DNA of 6,361 nucleotides from CAZAQB01 sp964487155 (GTDB lineage: Bacteria > Pseudomonadota > Gammaproteobacteria > Nitrococcales > Nitrococcaceae): contig CAZAQB010000184.1 in the NCBI GenBank assembly GCA_964487155.1, positions 1 through 6,361 on the forward strand, read 5' to 3'. Positions 1-6,141 of this stretch are shown piece after piece. The translations under genes were made by a program, and so were the position numbers. The notes below the pieces were generated by a model. The model ran no database searches, had not been told where the DNA came from, and was given only the letters and a program-made list of their open reading frames with translations. Every line of letters starts with the position of its first letter. Positions within the stretch are counted from its first letter, which is position 1.

Positions 1-51
1 GGTACTGGGTACTGGGTACTGGGTACTGGGTACTGGGTACTGGGTACTGGG
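1..51 (+). repeat. GGTACTG heptamer tandem array, 7 copies
   Basis: Seven perfect, uninterrupted copies of GGTACTG run from the first base of the window, followed by a partial GG. The array starts at the window edge, so its true length is unknown. Neither strand of this heptamer contains a stop codon in any frame, so it gives spurious open frames (the reverse strand reads QYPVPST repeatedly). The same heptamer, five copies, is at 3631-3665 in the same orientation and followed by related sequence. It lies downstream of the minus-strand alpha/beta hydrolase. Confidence 0.97.
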
Positions 52-90
52 CCAGCATCGGCACGGCCGGTAGCGATGGCAAGGCACCTC

Positions 91-155
91 CAGTACTTAG
101 TACCTCGTACCCAGTACCTCACGAAGATGGTGGGTTTCGCTCCGCTCTACCCACC
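91..155 (+). repeat. Inverted GGTACTG copies, conserved tail and GGTGGGT/ACCCACC hairpin
   Basis: Bases 91-118 hold inverted, partly degenerate copies of the heptamer (CAGTACT, TAGTACC, CAGTACC), which can pair with the forward array at 1-51. The 37 bases 112-148 recur at 3716-3752 with only two differences. Within this tail, GGTGGGT (129-135) and ACCCACC (149-155) form a 7-bp perfect stem with a 13-base loop. The shape is that of a REP-like intergenic element. The second locus has lost the right arm of the hairpin. No gene is visible between base 1 and the hydrolase stop. Confidence 0.8.
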
Positions 156-183
156 CTACGCGGGCCTGGCCGAAGACCGCCGT

Positions 184-225
184 CAGTCCTCAGTCCTCAG
201 TCCTCAGTCCTCAGTCCTCAGTCCT
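184..225 (-). repeat. AGGACTG heptamer array (CAGTCCT on +), 6 copies
   Basis: Six perfect copies of CAGTCCT on the plus strand. Read on the minus strand as AGGACTG, the array holds TGA in all three frames because seven is not a multiple of three. The stop codon of the minus-strand alpha/beta hydrolase (218-220) spans the first two units that its message enters. Changes in copy number further in would not change the protein. The same heptamer is at 3507-3551 and 3754-3791 in the opposite orientation. Confidence 0.96.
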
Positions 226-1009
226 GCGCGAGCATAGCATCCCGGCTCCCGGCGGCTCGGCCCTGGTTCCAGGCCGCCACCTGTTCCACGCACCAGCCGG
301 GATCTTCCAGGGGCAGGTCGTGGCCGCCCCAGGGATGGCTTGCCAGCGGCCAGCCCCAGGCTCGGGCCAGGCGCTCCGAGCAGCGGGGGGAGACCATGCG
401 GTCGCCGAGGGAGCGCAGCACCAGGCCGGGGATCGGCGGCGGCCGGGCCGGGCCGCGGTAGCGGGCGGCCGCCAGGGTCTGGCGCGCCACGTTGATCAGG
501 CTCACCGGGCATTGCCGCTGGTACTCGCCCCAGCGCCGGGCCAGGCGGTCCGGGTCCGGCAGGTTCTGGGCGATCATGGCCAGCAGGGCGCGTTCGCGGT
601 CCTCTGCCGAGGTGGCGCCGGCAGCCCGGGCCACCAGCCCCAGGACGCCGGGACGCAGCCGCCGCCAGGGAGCGCTGTACCTGCCCAGGCTGGTGTTGGC
701 GGTTACCAGGGCGCCCACTTCGCCAGGCCAGAGCGCCGCCCACGCCACCGCCACCATCCCCCCGAGGGACAGCCCCAGGAGGCTCAGCGGGGGCCTGGCG
801 CCGCCGCGGAGCACCTCAGCGCGCACCGCCGCCGCGAGGCCGGGCACGCTCAGTGGGGCCGGCTCCCGGAAGCGCCGTCCGGCGCCCGGCAGATCCGGCG
901 TCAGCGGCGCCGGGCAGCCCAGGACGCCGGCCAGGCGCTCTGGGAAGTCCTCCCAGTGGCGGGCCTCCCGGGCCAGCCCCCGCAGCAGAATCCAGGGCTC
1001 AGCGGGCAT
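218..1009 (-). CDS. alpha/beta hydrolase (putative esterase/lipase-like)
   Basis: Encodes 263 residues from the ATG at 1009; an adjoining in-frame GTG at 1012 could add one residue. No strong ribosome site precedes either. The start lies inside the end of the upstream peptidase gene (11-14 base overlap), so translational coupling is likely. The alpha/beta hydrolase fold is shown by the nucleophile elbow GLSLGG (Ser81), a likely acid Asp203 in LGDRMVSP, and the late histidine His230 in GGHDLPLEDP. The N-terminus LLRGLAREARHW has Arg-Gly where many relatives have His-Gly near the oxyanion hole. Residues about 105-190 would form the lid. No signal peptide is visible, so it is probably cytoplasmic. 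The substrate cannot be read from the sequence; an ester or amide is most likely. The last residues (AQD) and the stop codon are contributed by the AGGACTG array, a small extension beyond a complete domain. Confidence 0.9.
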   Translation of the reverse strand: MPAEPWILLRGLAREARHWEDFPERLAGVLGCPAPLTPDLPGAGRRFREPAPLSVPGLAAAVRAEVLRGGARPPLSLLGLSLGGMVAVAWAALWPGEVGALVTANTSLGRYSAPWRRLRPGVLGLVARAAGATSAEDRERALLAMIAQNLPDPDRLARRWGEYQRQCPVSLINVARQTLAAARYRGPARPPPIPGLVLRSLGDRMVSPRCSERLARAWGWPLASHPWGGHDLPLEDPGWCVEQVAAWNQGRAAGSRDAMLAQD

Positions 1010-2090
1010 CACGCCGGTGCCCGTACCAGCGCCGCCCGGCGCTGCGTTCCAGCTCCTCGCGGCGCTCCGGCCCCGGCAGCCAGTTGCGGTAGCCGGCCGC
1101 GGCCCGCAGCAGGAACTCCAGCAGCACCAGGTGCCGGCGCAGGGTCCGCTCCAGCCTGTGCCGGGCCAGGGGATTGAACAGGCCCAGGGCCCGGAACGCC
1201 TGCAAAGGATTCTTGCGCACCCACAGCCAGGAGCCCATCTCCAGGGTCAGCGGCAGGAACACCCCGCCCCGCGCCAGGGAAACCCCGCAGAGGTAGTCCC
1301 ACAGATCGCCGTGGGTGGTGTAGTGATGGCACTGGGGCTCCATCAGATAGTGGGTGTGATTGGGGTAGGCGGTGTCGAACATCTGCTTCAGCCGGTAGAG
1401 CTCCGGCGCCCTCTCGAACGGCCTCCGGGAGCCGGCATAGGGCAGCCAGAGCCGGTCCCGGGCGCCGAAACCGGAGTGGCAGTCCAGGGCCAGGCTGAAA
1501 GGCTGGCGGAGCAGTCGGCTCTCGACGGCGTCGCACAATGCCCGCGCCTCCGGCGCCATGGGCTCGCCGGGCCGGCCCCGGTACCAGGCCAGGTAGCGGC
1601 TCAGGCGCTGCCCGCGGACCGGCCACAGCCCGGCCGCCTCGGCCTCCACCGGCGCATTGCGCATCAGGTCGATGCCCTCGGGCGTGCAGCGGGTGCCCCG
1701 GTACATGCCCCCGGGATTCACCACAGGCAGGAACAGCAGCCGGACCCGGCCCAGCAGGTCGTGCAGGCTGGGGTCCCAGGGCAGCCGAGCCACGAGGCTG
1801 CGCAGGAAGGCCAGCACCACCTGGGAGCCGACGCGCTCCACGCCGTGCACGCCGCCCACCAGGGCCACGGCCGGCGCGTCCTCGGCCTGGGAGCCCATCT
1901 CGAGCACGTACACCGGCAGTGCCAGATCCCCCACTCGCACCCGGTGGGCCACCTCGCTGCGCACCAGAGGTCCGGCGGCGGCCAGCAGCGCCTCCAGCTC
2001 CGCCATCTCCGGCAGCAGGCGTGCGACCCGCCGGGGCAGGGCCGGCGCTCGCCGGGCGGGGCCGCCGGGGGCGCCACCGGAGACCGCCAC
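999..2090 (-). CDS. M14-family zinc carboxypeptidase-like metallopeptidase
   Basis: Encodes 363 residues from a GTG at 2090, 12 bases after the stop of the universal stress gene. The zinc site fits the M14 pattern: His82 and Glu85 (VHGVE) and a later His205 (DCHSG). NPGG (125-128) and GIDLMRN (139-145, Arg144) match the substrate carboxylate-binding region, and Glu284 in LTLEMGSW is the expected catalytic glutamate. The catalytic set therefore looks complete. No signal peptide is obvious, so it is probably cytoplasmic and may trim peptides or amino-acid conjugates; cleavage specificity is not evident. The arginine-rich first 28 residues are weakly conserved in appearance; ATG at 2006 is an alternative start, but its GGAG lies too close to it. 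The 3' end overlaps the hydrolase start, so these two genes probably form a functional pair. Confidence 0.9.
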   Translation of the reverse strand: MAVSGGAPGGPARRAPALPRRVARLLPEMAELEALLAAAGPLVRSEVAHRVRVGDLALPVYVLEMGSQAEDAPAVALVGGVHGVERVGSQVVLAFLRSLVARLPWDPSLHDLLGRVRLLFLPVVNPGGMYRGTRCTPEGIDLMRNAPVEAEAAGLWPVRGQRLSRYLAWYRGRPGEPMAPEARALCDAVESRLLRQPFSLALDCHSGFGARDRLWLPYAGSRRPFERAPELYRLKQMFDTAYPNHTHYLMEPQCHHYTTHGDLWDYLCGVSLARGGVFLPLTLEMGSWLWVRKNPLQAFRALGLFNPLARHRLERTLRRHLVLLEFLLRAAAGYRNWLPGPERREELERSAGRRWYGHRRDAR

Positions 2091-2102
2091 CGGCGCGGTC
2101 CG

Positions 2103-2573
2103 TCAGCGCACCAGGGTGACTGGGCAGGGGGCGTTGCGCATGACCCGCTCGCTGATGCTGCCGAGCAGCATTTCCTTCACCGGCGAGAGCCCGCGCGTGC
2201 CCATCACGATCATGGTGGGCTGGCGGCTGGCGGCGAACTCGACGATGGCCTCCGCCGGGGTGCCGCGGATCACCTCTTCGTGCACCTCCACGCCACTGTC
2301 GGCGAGATCCCTGCGGGCCGAGTCGAAGGCATGGCGCGAGGCGTGGGACAGCGTCCTCTCGATGTCCTGCTCGGTGAGGTGCAGGCCGCTGCTCGGTACC
2401 GAAGAGAAGCCCATCAGGCCGAGCAGCTCCGAGGGGGACTTGGGGAAGGCGTACACCAGAACGACCGGCACTCCCAGGCGGGCGGCCATGCCGCCGCCGA
2501 AAGCGGCGGCGTGGCGGGCGTGCTCCGACCCATCCACGGGGATGATGATCTGGGTAAGCGTATCGACGGGCAT
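2103..2573 (-). CDS. universal stress protein (UspA family, ATP-binding type)
   Basis: Encodes 156 residues, the usual length for a single-domain Usp. The N-terminus TQIIIPVDGSEHA is the family's first beta strand and loop, with Asp14. Near the end, residues 125-139 match the nucleotide-binding signature G-x2-G-x9-G-S exactly (Gly125, Gly128, Gly138, Ser139), placing it with ATP-binding rather than UspA-like non-binding members. It ends with the usual PCPVTLVR strand. The start at 2573 is set by a strong GGAGAGGA seven bases upstream; a longer in-frame extension to 2660 is arginine-rich and lacks family similarity. It is first in a minus-strand operon with the peptidase and hydrolase and divergent from the membrane protein gene. 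Such proteins are cytoplasmic and usually stress-induced, but no promoter could be assigned here. Confidence 0.95.
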   Translation of the reverse strand: MPVDTLTQIIIPVDGSEHARHAAAFGGGMAARLGVPVVLVYAFPKSPSELLGLMGFSSVPSSGLHLTEQDIERTLSHASRHAFDSARRDLADSGVEVHEEVIRGTPAEAIVEFAASRQPTMIVMGTRGLSPVKEMLLGSISERVMRNAPCPVTLVR

Positions 2574-2580
2574 ATCGGTT

Positions 2581-2588
2581 TCCTCTCC
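2581..2588 (-). promoter_or_regulatory. ribosome binding site of the universal stress gene
   Basis: The minus strand reads GGAGAGGA, separated by seven bases from the ATG at 2573. It is the best Shine-Dalgarno match of this operon and decides the start against the longer in-frame extension. Confidence 0.8.
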
Positions 2589-2734
2589 AGGGGTCAGCTG
2601 CGGGCCGGCACACTCTCGCCGTCGGCGGCCCGGCGCGCAAGCCGGTGCCGGGCAAAGCATGGGTTATGGTTGGCAAGCGCAGCGGTTCAGGGACCGGCAG
2701 GTCTCGCCGCGGCAAGAATACACCGCGCAGATTT

Positions 2735-2743
2735 AGGGGGGAG
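2735..2743 (+). promoter_or_regulatory. ribosome binding site of the DUF2189 membrane protein gene
   Basis: AGGGGGGAG lies four bases before the ATG at 2748. It fixes this start within a much longer open frame that runs leftward through genes of the opposite strand. The rest of the divergent region 2574-2747 should carry promoters for both directions, but no convincing -35/-10 pair was found by eye. Confidence 0.75.
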
Positions 2744-2747
2744 CGTC

Positions 2748-3521
2748 ATGCCAGAGCGCGACAGCCGGCCGGAGCCGGGTGGCCTGCCGGAAGTGCGCCG
2801 CCTGCCGCCCACCGCCGCCCTGGGCTGGCTGGCGGCCGGCTGGCGCGACTTCCGCCGCGCGCCCCTGCACGCCCTGACCTACGGCCTGACCCTGGTGGCG
2901 GTGAGCTACTTCATCACCGCCGTGACCTACCTCACCGGCAACCTGGTGCTGCTGGCGGCGCTGCTGAGCGGATTCCTGCTGGTGGCGCCGGTGCTTCCGC
3001 TGGCGCTCTACGACATCAGCCGCCAGTTGCAGCGGGGAGCCCCGCCGAGTTACCGGAGGGGCCTGCAGGCCATCCGCGGCAACCTGGGCAACCAGGTGAT
3101 CTTCGCCGTGGTACTGCTGGTGATCCTGCTGGTGTGGGCCCGGGCGGCGGCCATGGTGCACGTGTTCTTTCCCGCCGTGGCGCAACCCGGCGCCGCAGAG
3201 CTGGCGGGGTTCCTGGCGGTCGGCACGGCGGTGGGAGCCGTTTTCGCCTTCCTGGTGTTCGGCGCCGCCGCCTTCTCACTGCCGCTCATGGTGGACCGGG
3301 ACATGGACGTCATCACCGCCGTGATCACCAGCTTCATCGCCGTGAACCGTAACAAAGCCGCGATGGTGGTCTGGGCCGGCCTGATCGTCGCCCTGGTGGG
3401 CCTGGGCTTCGCCACCGCCTTCTTCGGCCTGGCGGTGGTGCTGCCGGTGACCGCCTTCGCCACCTGGCATGCGTATCAGGAGACCATCGGGCCGGGGGGA
3501 GGAAGGAGGACTGAGGACTGA
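2748..3521 (+). CDS. DUF2189-type integral membrane protein
   Basis: Encodes 257 residues. After a soluble N-terminus comes GWRDFRRAPLHALTYGL (31-47), then hydrophobic stretches at about 43-61, 66-88, 117-137, 150-180 and 204-238, giving roughly five or six membrane helices. LALYDISRQLQRG (85-97), FSLPLMVDRDMDVITA (176-191) and the closing ATWHAYQ (238-244) resemble, from memory, the conserved blocks of DUF2189 proteins of proteobacteria. The molecular function of that family is unknown; inner-membrane location is likely. It is a single gene, divergent from the stress operon and convergent with the TPR-sulfotransferase. The family domain appears complete by ATWHAYQ; the last few residues (RRTED) and the TGA stop come from the AGGACTG array, so repeat DNA forms the protein's tail. 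Confidence 0.88.
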   Translation: MPERDSRPEPGGLPEVRRLPPTAALGWLAAGWRDFRRAPLHALTYGLTLVAVSYFITAVTYLTGNLVLLAALLSGFLLVAPVLPLALYDISRQLQRGAPPSYRRGLQAIRGNLGNQVIFAVVLLVILLVWARAAAMVHVFFPAVAQPGAAELAGFLAVGTAVGAVFAFLVFGAAAFSLPLMVDRDMDVITAVITSFIAVNRNKAAMVVWAGLIVALVGLGFATAFFGLAVVLPVTAFATWHAYQETIGPGGGRRTED

Positions 3522-3551
3522 GGACTGAGGACTGAGGACTGAGGACTGAGG
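3507..3551 (+). repeat. AGGACTG heptamer array at the end of the DUF2189 gene, 6 copies
   Basis: Six perfect AGGACTG copies (3507-3548) plus AGG. The gene's stop codon (3519-3521) lies across the second and third units. The orientation is again the one with TGA in every frame on the coding strand of the gene that runs into it, as at 184-225 for the opposite-strand hydrolase. Confidence 0.96.
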
Positions 3552-3610
3552 CGAGCGTGCCCCGCTCCCGGGGCGCGTCAAGCCCCCTCTTCCACTCAGT
3601 CCGCAGTCCT
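3511..3610 (+). repeat. 100-base direct repeat, copy 1 (heptamers plus GC stem-loop)
   Basis: Identical over 100 bases to 3751-3850. It consists of AGGACTG units, a GC-rich core and inverted heptamers (CAGTCCG, CAGTCCT) at its end. AGGACTGAGGACTGAGG (3535-3551) can pair with the inverted copies (3594-3610) at about 15 of 17 positions. Inside, 3555-3564 pairs with 3569-3578 through a four-base loop, including two G-T pairs. The whole is a large nested stem-loop between convergent genes. It has no U-run, so it is not a classic terminator. Confidence 0.93.
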
Positions 3611-3630
3611 GAGCCCTTTTGACCCTTCCG

Positions 3631-3668
3631 GGTACTGGGTACTGGGTACTGGGTACTGGGTACTGGGG
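3631..3668 (+). repeat. GGTACTG heptamer array, 5 copies
   Basis: Five perfect copies of GGTACTG (3631-3665) and a few trailing G. Same heptamer and orientation as at 1-51, and likewise followed by a GGCAAGGC-containing spacer and an inverted CAGTACC. Confidence 0.96.
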
Positions 3669-3752
3669 CAACACGTAGGCACGACCGCGGCAATGGCAAG
3701 GCCTCTGACCGTACTCAGTACCTCACGAAGACGGTGGGTTTCGCTTCGCTCT
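3669..3752 (+). repeat. Tail of the GGTACTG cassette with truncated hairpin
   Basis: The spacer carries ATGGCAAGGC, shared with 76-85, then an inverted CAGTACC and the 37-base tail (3716-3752) that matches 112-148 with two changes. GGTGGGT is present at 3733-3739, but the expected ACCCACC arm is absent: the sequence passes from CTCT straight into AGGACTG units. The element is thus a truncated or recombined version of the left copy. Confidence 0.8.
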
Positions 3753-3850
3753 GAGGACTGAGGACTGAGGACTGAGGACTGAGGACTGAGGCGAGCGTGC
3801 CCCGCTCCCGGGGCGCGTCAAGCCCCCTCTTCCACTCAGTCCGCAGTCCT
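3751..3850 (+). repeat. 100-base direct repeat, copy 2 (heptamers plus GC stem-loop)
   Basis: Exact copy of 3511-3610 at a 240-base offset, including the GC hairpin (arms 3795-3804 and 3809-3818). It starts with a partial CTG and five AGGACTG units (3754-3788). After it, TTTTCACTCAGTCCGTC adds a short T-run and one more degenerate inverted heptamer, ending about ten bases before the sulfotransferase stop. A weak plus-strand terminator role is possible for this copy. Confidence 0.93.
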
Positions 3851-3876
3851 TTTCACTCAGTCCGTCTTCACGGCCC

Positions 3877-5889
3877 CTACTCCGGCGCCAGGTCCCCCAG
3901 CGCCCGGCGCAACGGCTCCAGGTGCCGTGCGTAGCGGCGCCAGCGGCCCACCGAGGACGCGTACAGGGGCTGGCGCACCTGCCACAGGCTGGCGGTGCGA
4001 ACCGTCGTCGCCTGGCGATGAAAGTCGAGGCAGGCGGATTCCCAGGGCAGGTCCAGAAAGTCCAGCAACCGGCGTACCTGGGGCTCCGGGTCCGCCACCA
4101 GATCCTCGTAGGCCAGCTCCAGCATGGGCAGGGGCCGCACCGCCCGCCAGTGGTCCATGAGCCGGGCATACTCCCGGTACACGAGGCCGATGTGGCCCAG
4201 GTCGAAGCTCCAGTTCTGGCCACTGCGAAACCGGGTCACGAAGCAGGACAGGCCGACGTCCATCGGATCCCGGGACAGGTGCACGACCCGGGCCCCCGGT
4301 GCTAACGCCGCCACCAGCCCCAGGCGCAGGTAGTTGCCAGGCAGCTTGTCGGTGAGCCGCAGCTCAAGGGGACAGGCCCGGGCAAGACGCTCGCCGTAGT
4401 GGCGGCGCAGGGCCGCCAGCCTGCCGGGGTCAAGACGGCGCAGCACCTCGGGCAGCGGCTCGTCGCACTCCAGCCAGCCGGGCACCGCCTGAAACAGGCG
4501 CAGGAAATCCTCCCGCTCGCCGCCGGGGTGGATCCCGGCATGGGCTGCCAGGATGCGCTCCACCAGGGTGGTGCCGGAGCGGGGCATACCCACGATCAGC
4601 ACCGGCCTCGCGCCGCCGCCCTCCGGGACGGCCATGGAATTCAGCCAGTCGCGGTCGCAGACCTTGATGAGGGCGTCCGTGAACGCCACGAACGCCTGCC
4701 CATCGAAGGGCCGATCCGCCGCCACCAGGGCGTTGCCGCGCTGGTAGAGTTCGAAGGCCTGATCCAGCGCCCCTTCGCGCTCCCGCAGTCCCGCCATAGC
4801 GAAGGTCAGGGCGGCACGCTCCGCAGCCGGCCGGCGCCGGTCGCCAGTGCCCTGCTCCAGGCGCCGGCGGTGGGCGGGATCGACGGCCTCCGGGGCCACC
4901 CGCGCCAGCCCTTCGAGGGAGGGGGCGTGATCGGAATCGTGCTCCAGCGCCTTGCGGTAGGCCGCGGCCGCCTCCGCCCGCTGCCCGGCCTGTTCCAGGG
5001 CGCCGGCGCAACGCGCCCACCAGGCCGCCTCCGGCTCCCGCGCGGCGGTCTCCCGGTACAGGGCCGCGGCGCGCTCGGCTTGCCCGGTGGACTCCAGCAG
5101 CTCGCCGATGCGCCGCGTGAGCCGCGGCGAGTCCAGGCCGGCGTTGATCTCGGCCAGCGCCGCCAGGGCCGCCTGCGGGTCGCCGGCCCGCTCCAGGGCC
5201 CGGGCCAGCAGCAGGGCGGCGCCGGCATCCCGGCGCTCCGCGGCCAGCAGGGCGCGGGCCGCGGCGGCAGCCTCCTCCCAACGGCCCCAGTCCAATAGCG
5301 TCCGCGCCAGATTTTCGCGGGCGTCCCGGTAGCCAGAGCGCAGCTCCAGGGCCCGGCGGTAGGCGGCCACCGCCTCCCGCCGCCGCCCCAGGGCGCTGCG
5401 GGCGTTACCCAGGTTGTTCCAGGCCTCCGGGTCCTCAGGCGCCAGCTCCACGGCCCGGCCCAGGGCCGCCGCCGCCGGCTCGTGCTGCCCCTGCTCCAGC
5501 AGCAGGCTGCCGCGGGCGAAATGGGCGTCGGCCAGGCCGGGAGCCGCCGCCAGGGCCTGCTGGTACGCGCGCAGGGCGGCATTGTACTGGCCCTGTTCCC
5601 GCAGCACCTCGCCGAGATGGAATGCGAACAGGGCCTGATTCGGCGCCGCCGACGCCGCCTTGCGCAGCCAGCGCGCGGCCTCCTCGGCGCGGGCGCTGCG
5701 GTGGCAGATCAGGCCCATCAGGTGCAGGGCGTCGGGCTGCCGGGGGGCCAGCGCCAGTACCTGGCGGACCAGGGCCTCTGCGGCCTCCGCCCTGCCGGCG
5801 CCGAGCTGGGCTCCGGCCGCCTCCAGCAGGCCCGGAATGCGCGGGTCGGAAGCCGGTGGCGGGCCGGATCGGCCCTTCTTCCTGGCCAT
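3877..5889 (-). CDS. TPR-repeat sulfotransferase (Sulfotransfer_3-like)
   Basis: Encodes 670 residues from the ATG at 5889. ATG at 5922 is possible and adds 11; neither has a good ribosome site, though GGA precedes 5889 at usable spacing. Residues about 19-323 form nine tandem TPR units of 34 residues (one of 33) in unbroken register, e.g. EAWNNLGNARSALGRRREA. A helical linker leads to the sulfotransferase domain at about 429-660. Pro436-Arg-Ser-Gly-Thr-Thr441 is the 5'-phosphosulfate loop and HLSRDPMDVGLSCF (Arg540, Ser548) the 3'-phosphate site, so PAPS binding looks intact. TDKLPGNY (513-520) and AYEDLVADP (593-601) are also typical. It should transfer sulfate from PAPS to an acceptor selected through the TPR domain; whether that is protein, glycan or lipid cannot be told. 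No signal peptide is evident. Longer in-frame readings run into intergenic repeat and terminator DNA and are rejected. Confidence 0.9.
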   Translation of the reverse strand: MARKKGRSGPPPASDPRIPGLLEAAGAQLGAGRAEAAEALVRQVLALAPRQPDALHLMGLICHRSARAEEAARWLRKAASAAPNQALFAFHLGEVLREQGQYNAALRAYQQALAAAPGLADAHFARGSLLLEQGQHEPAAAALGRAVELAPEDPEAWNNLGNARSALGRRREAVAAYRRALELRSGYRDARENLARTLLDWGRWEEAAAAARALLAAERRDAGAALLLARALERAGDPQAALAALAEINAGLDSPRLTRRIGELLESTGQAERAAALYRETAAREPEAAWWARCAGALEQAGQRAEAAAAYRKALEHDSDHAPSLEGLARVAPEAVDPAHRRRLEQGTGDRRRPAAERAALTFAMAGLREREGALDQAFELYQRGNALVAADRPFDGQAFVAFTDALIKVCDRDWLNSMAVPEGGGARPVLIVGMPRSGTTLVERILAAHAGIHPGGEREDFLRLFQAVPGWLECDEPLPEVLRRLDPGRLAALRRHYGERLARACPLELRLTDKLPGNYLRLGLVAALAPGARVVHLSRDPMDVGLSCFVTRFRSGQNWSFDLGHIGLVYREYARLMDHWRAVRPLPMLELAYEDLVADPEPQVRRLLDFLDLPWESACLDFHRQATTVRTASLWQVRQPLYASSVGRWRRYARHLEPLRRALGDLAPE

Positions 5890-5967
5890 GGCGGTGGTTC
5901 CGTCGGGGTTCGTGGCCGTCATGGTACCGGCGGTGGCCGGTGGCGACAGCGCCGCGCGGCATGGCAG

Positions 5968-5988
5968 CCACGGATGAACACGGATGGA
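5968..5988 (+). repeat. short CACGGATG...CACGGATG repeat upstream of the TPR gene
   Basis: The stretch contains two CACGGATG copies 11 bases apart. This motif is, from memory, common in intergenic DNA of many environmental bacteria. Translated on the minus strand it gives SIRVHPWLP, a peptide typical of falsely extended gene starts. This supports a start for the sulfotransferase at 5922 or 5889 rather than further upstream. Apart from this, 5923-6091 shows no gene and no confident promoter. Confidence 0.6.
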
Positions 5989-6091
5989 GAGGCGGCCGGC
6001 CGTCCCCCATGGCAGCACTATGCTTGCCACCCACCGGCGCGCGCTGTTCTGTTTGCAGGCGACGCGAAGATTTCGGAATCCCGATACAAGA

Positions 6092-6116
6092 ACGCCCCGG
6101 CCGGGGGCCGGGGCGT
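6092..6116 (-). terminator. rho-independent terminator for the right-hand porin-like gene
   Basis: An 11-bp perfect GC-rich stem (6092-6102 with 6106-6116) closes on a three-base loop. On the minus strand it is followed by TTCTTGT, a moderately T-rich tail. It fits the end of the minus-strand transcript from the right edge. The plus strand side lacks a T-run. It lies 190 bases from the stop codon now, but only about 25 if the intervening palindromic element is removed. Confidence 0.75.
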
Positions 6117-6141
6117 CGGGCACTACCGCATCAGGCTTGGC

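Noticed and set aside
184..225. Phase-variation switch controlling the hydrolase by heptamer slippage
   Set aside because: The stop lies in the first units that the message enters, so gain or loss of units further in does not change the reading frame or product.
2574..2660. N-terminal extension of the universal stress protein
   Set aside because: The family's first strand begins right after the ATG at 2573, which has a strong ribosome site; the extension is Arg/Pro-rich.
492..2747. Very long plus-strand open frame in phase with the DUF2189 gene
   Set aside because: It runs antisense through three well-supported minus-strand genes, gives a low-complexity Gln/Gly/Ala/Arg-rich product, and the strong ribosome site at 2735-2743 marks the real start at 2748. 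Long antisense frames are expected at this GC content.
2574..2747. Sigma-70 promoters in the divergent region
   Set aside because: Candidate boxes such as TTGGCA at 2670 and AAGAAT at 2714 could not be paired at 16-18 base spacing with a credible partner.
3276..3699. Minus-strand frames with QYPVPST and SPQSSVL repeats as small repeat proteins
   Set aside because: They are translations of stop-free strands of the heptamer arrays, without ribosome sites or conserved character.
3507..3866. CRISPR array
   Set aside because: The units are seven-base direct tandems without spacers, and no cas genes are present.
5890..6123. N-terminal extension of the TPR-sulfotransferase to a GTG at 6123
   Set aside because: The extension translates an intergenic CACGGATG repeat and begins next to the terminator hairpin; it shows no TPR or signal-peptide character.
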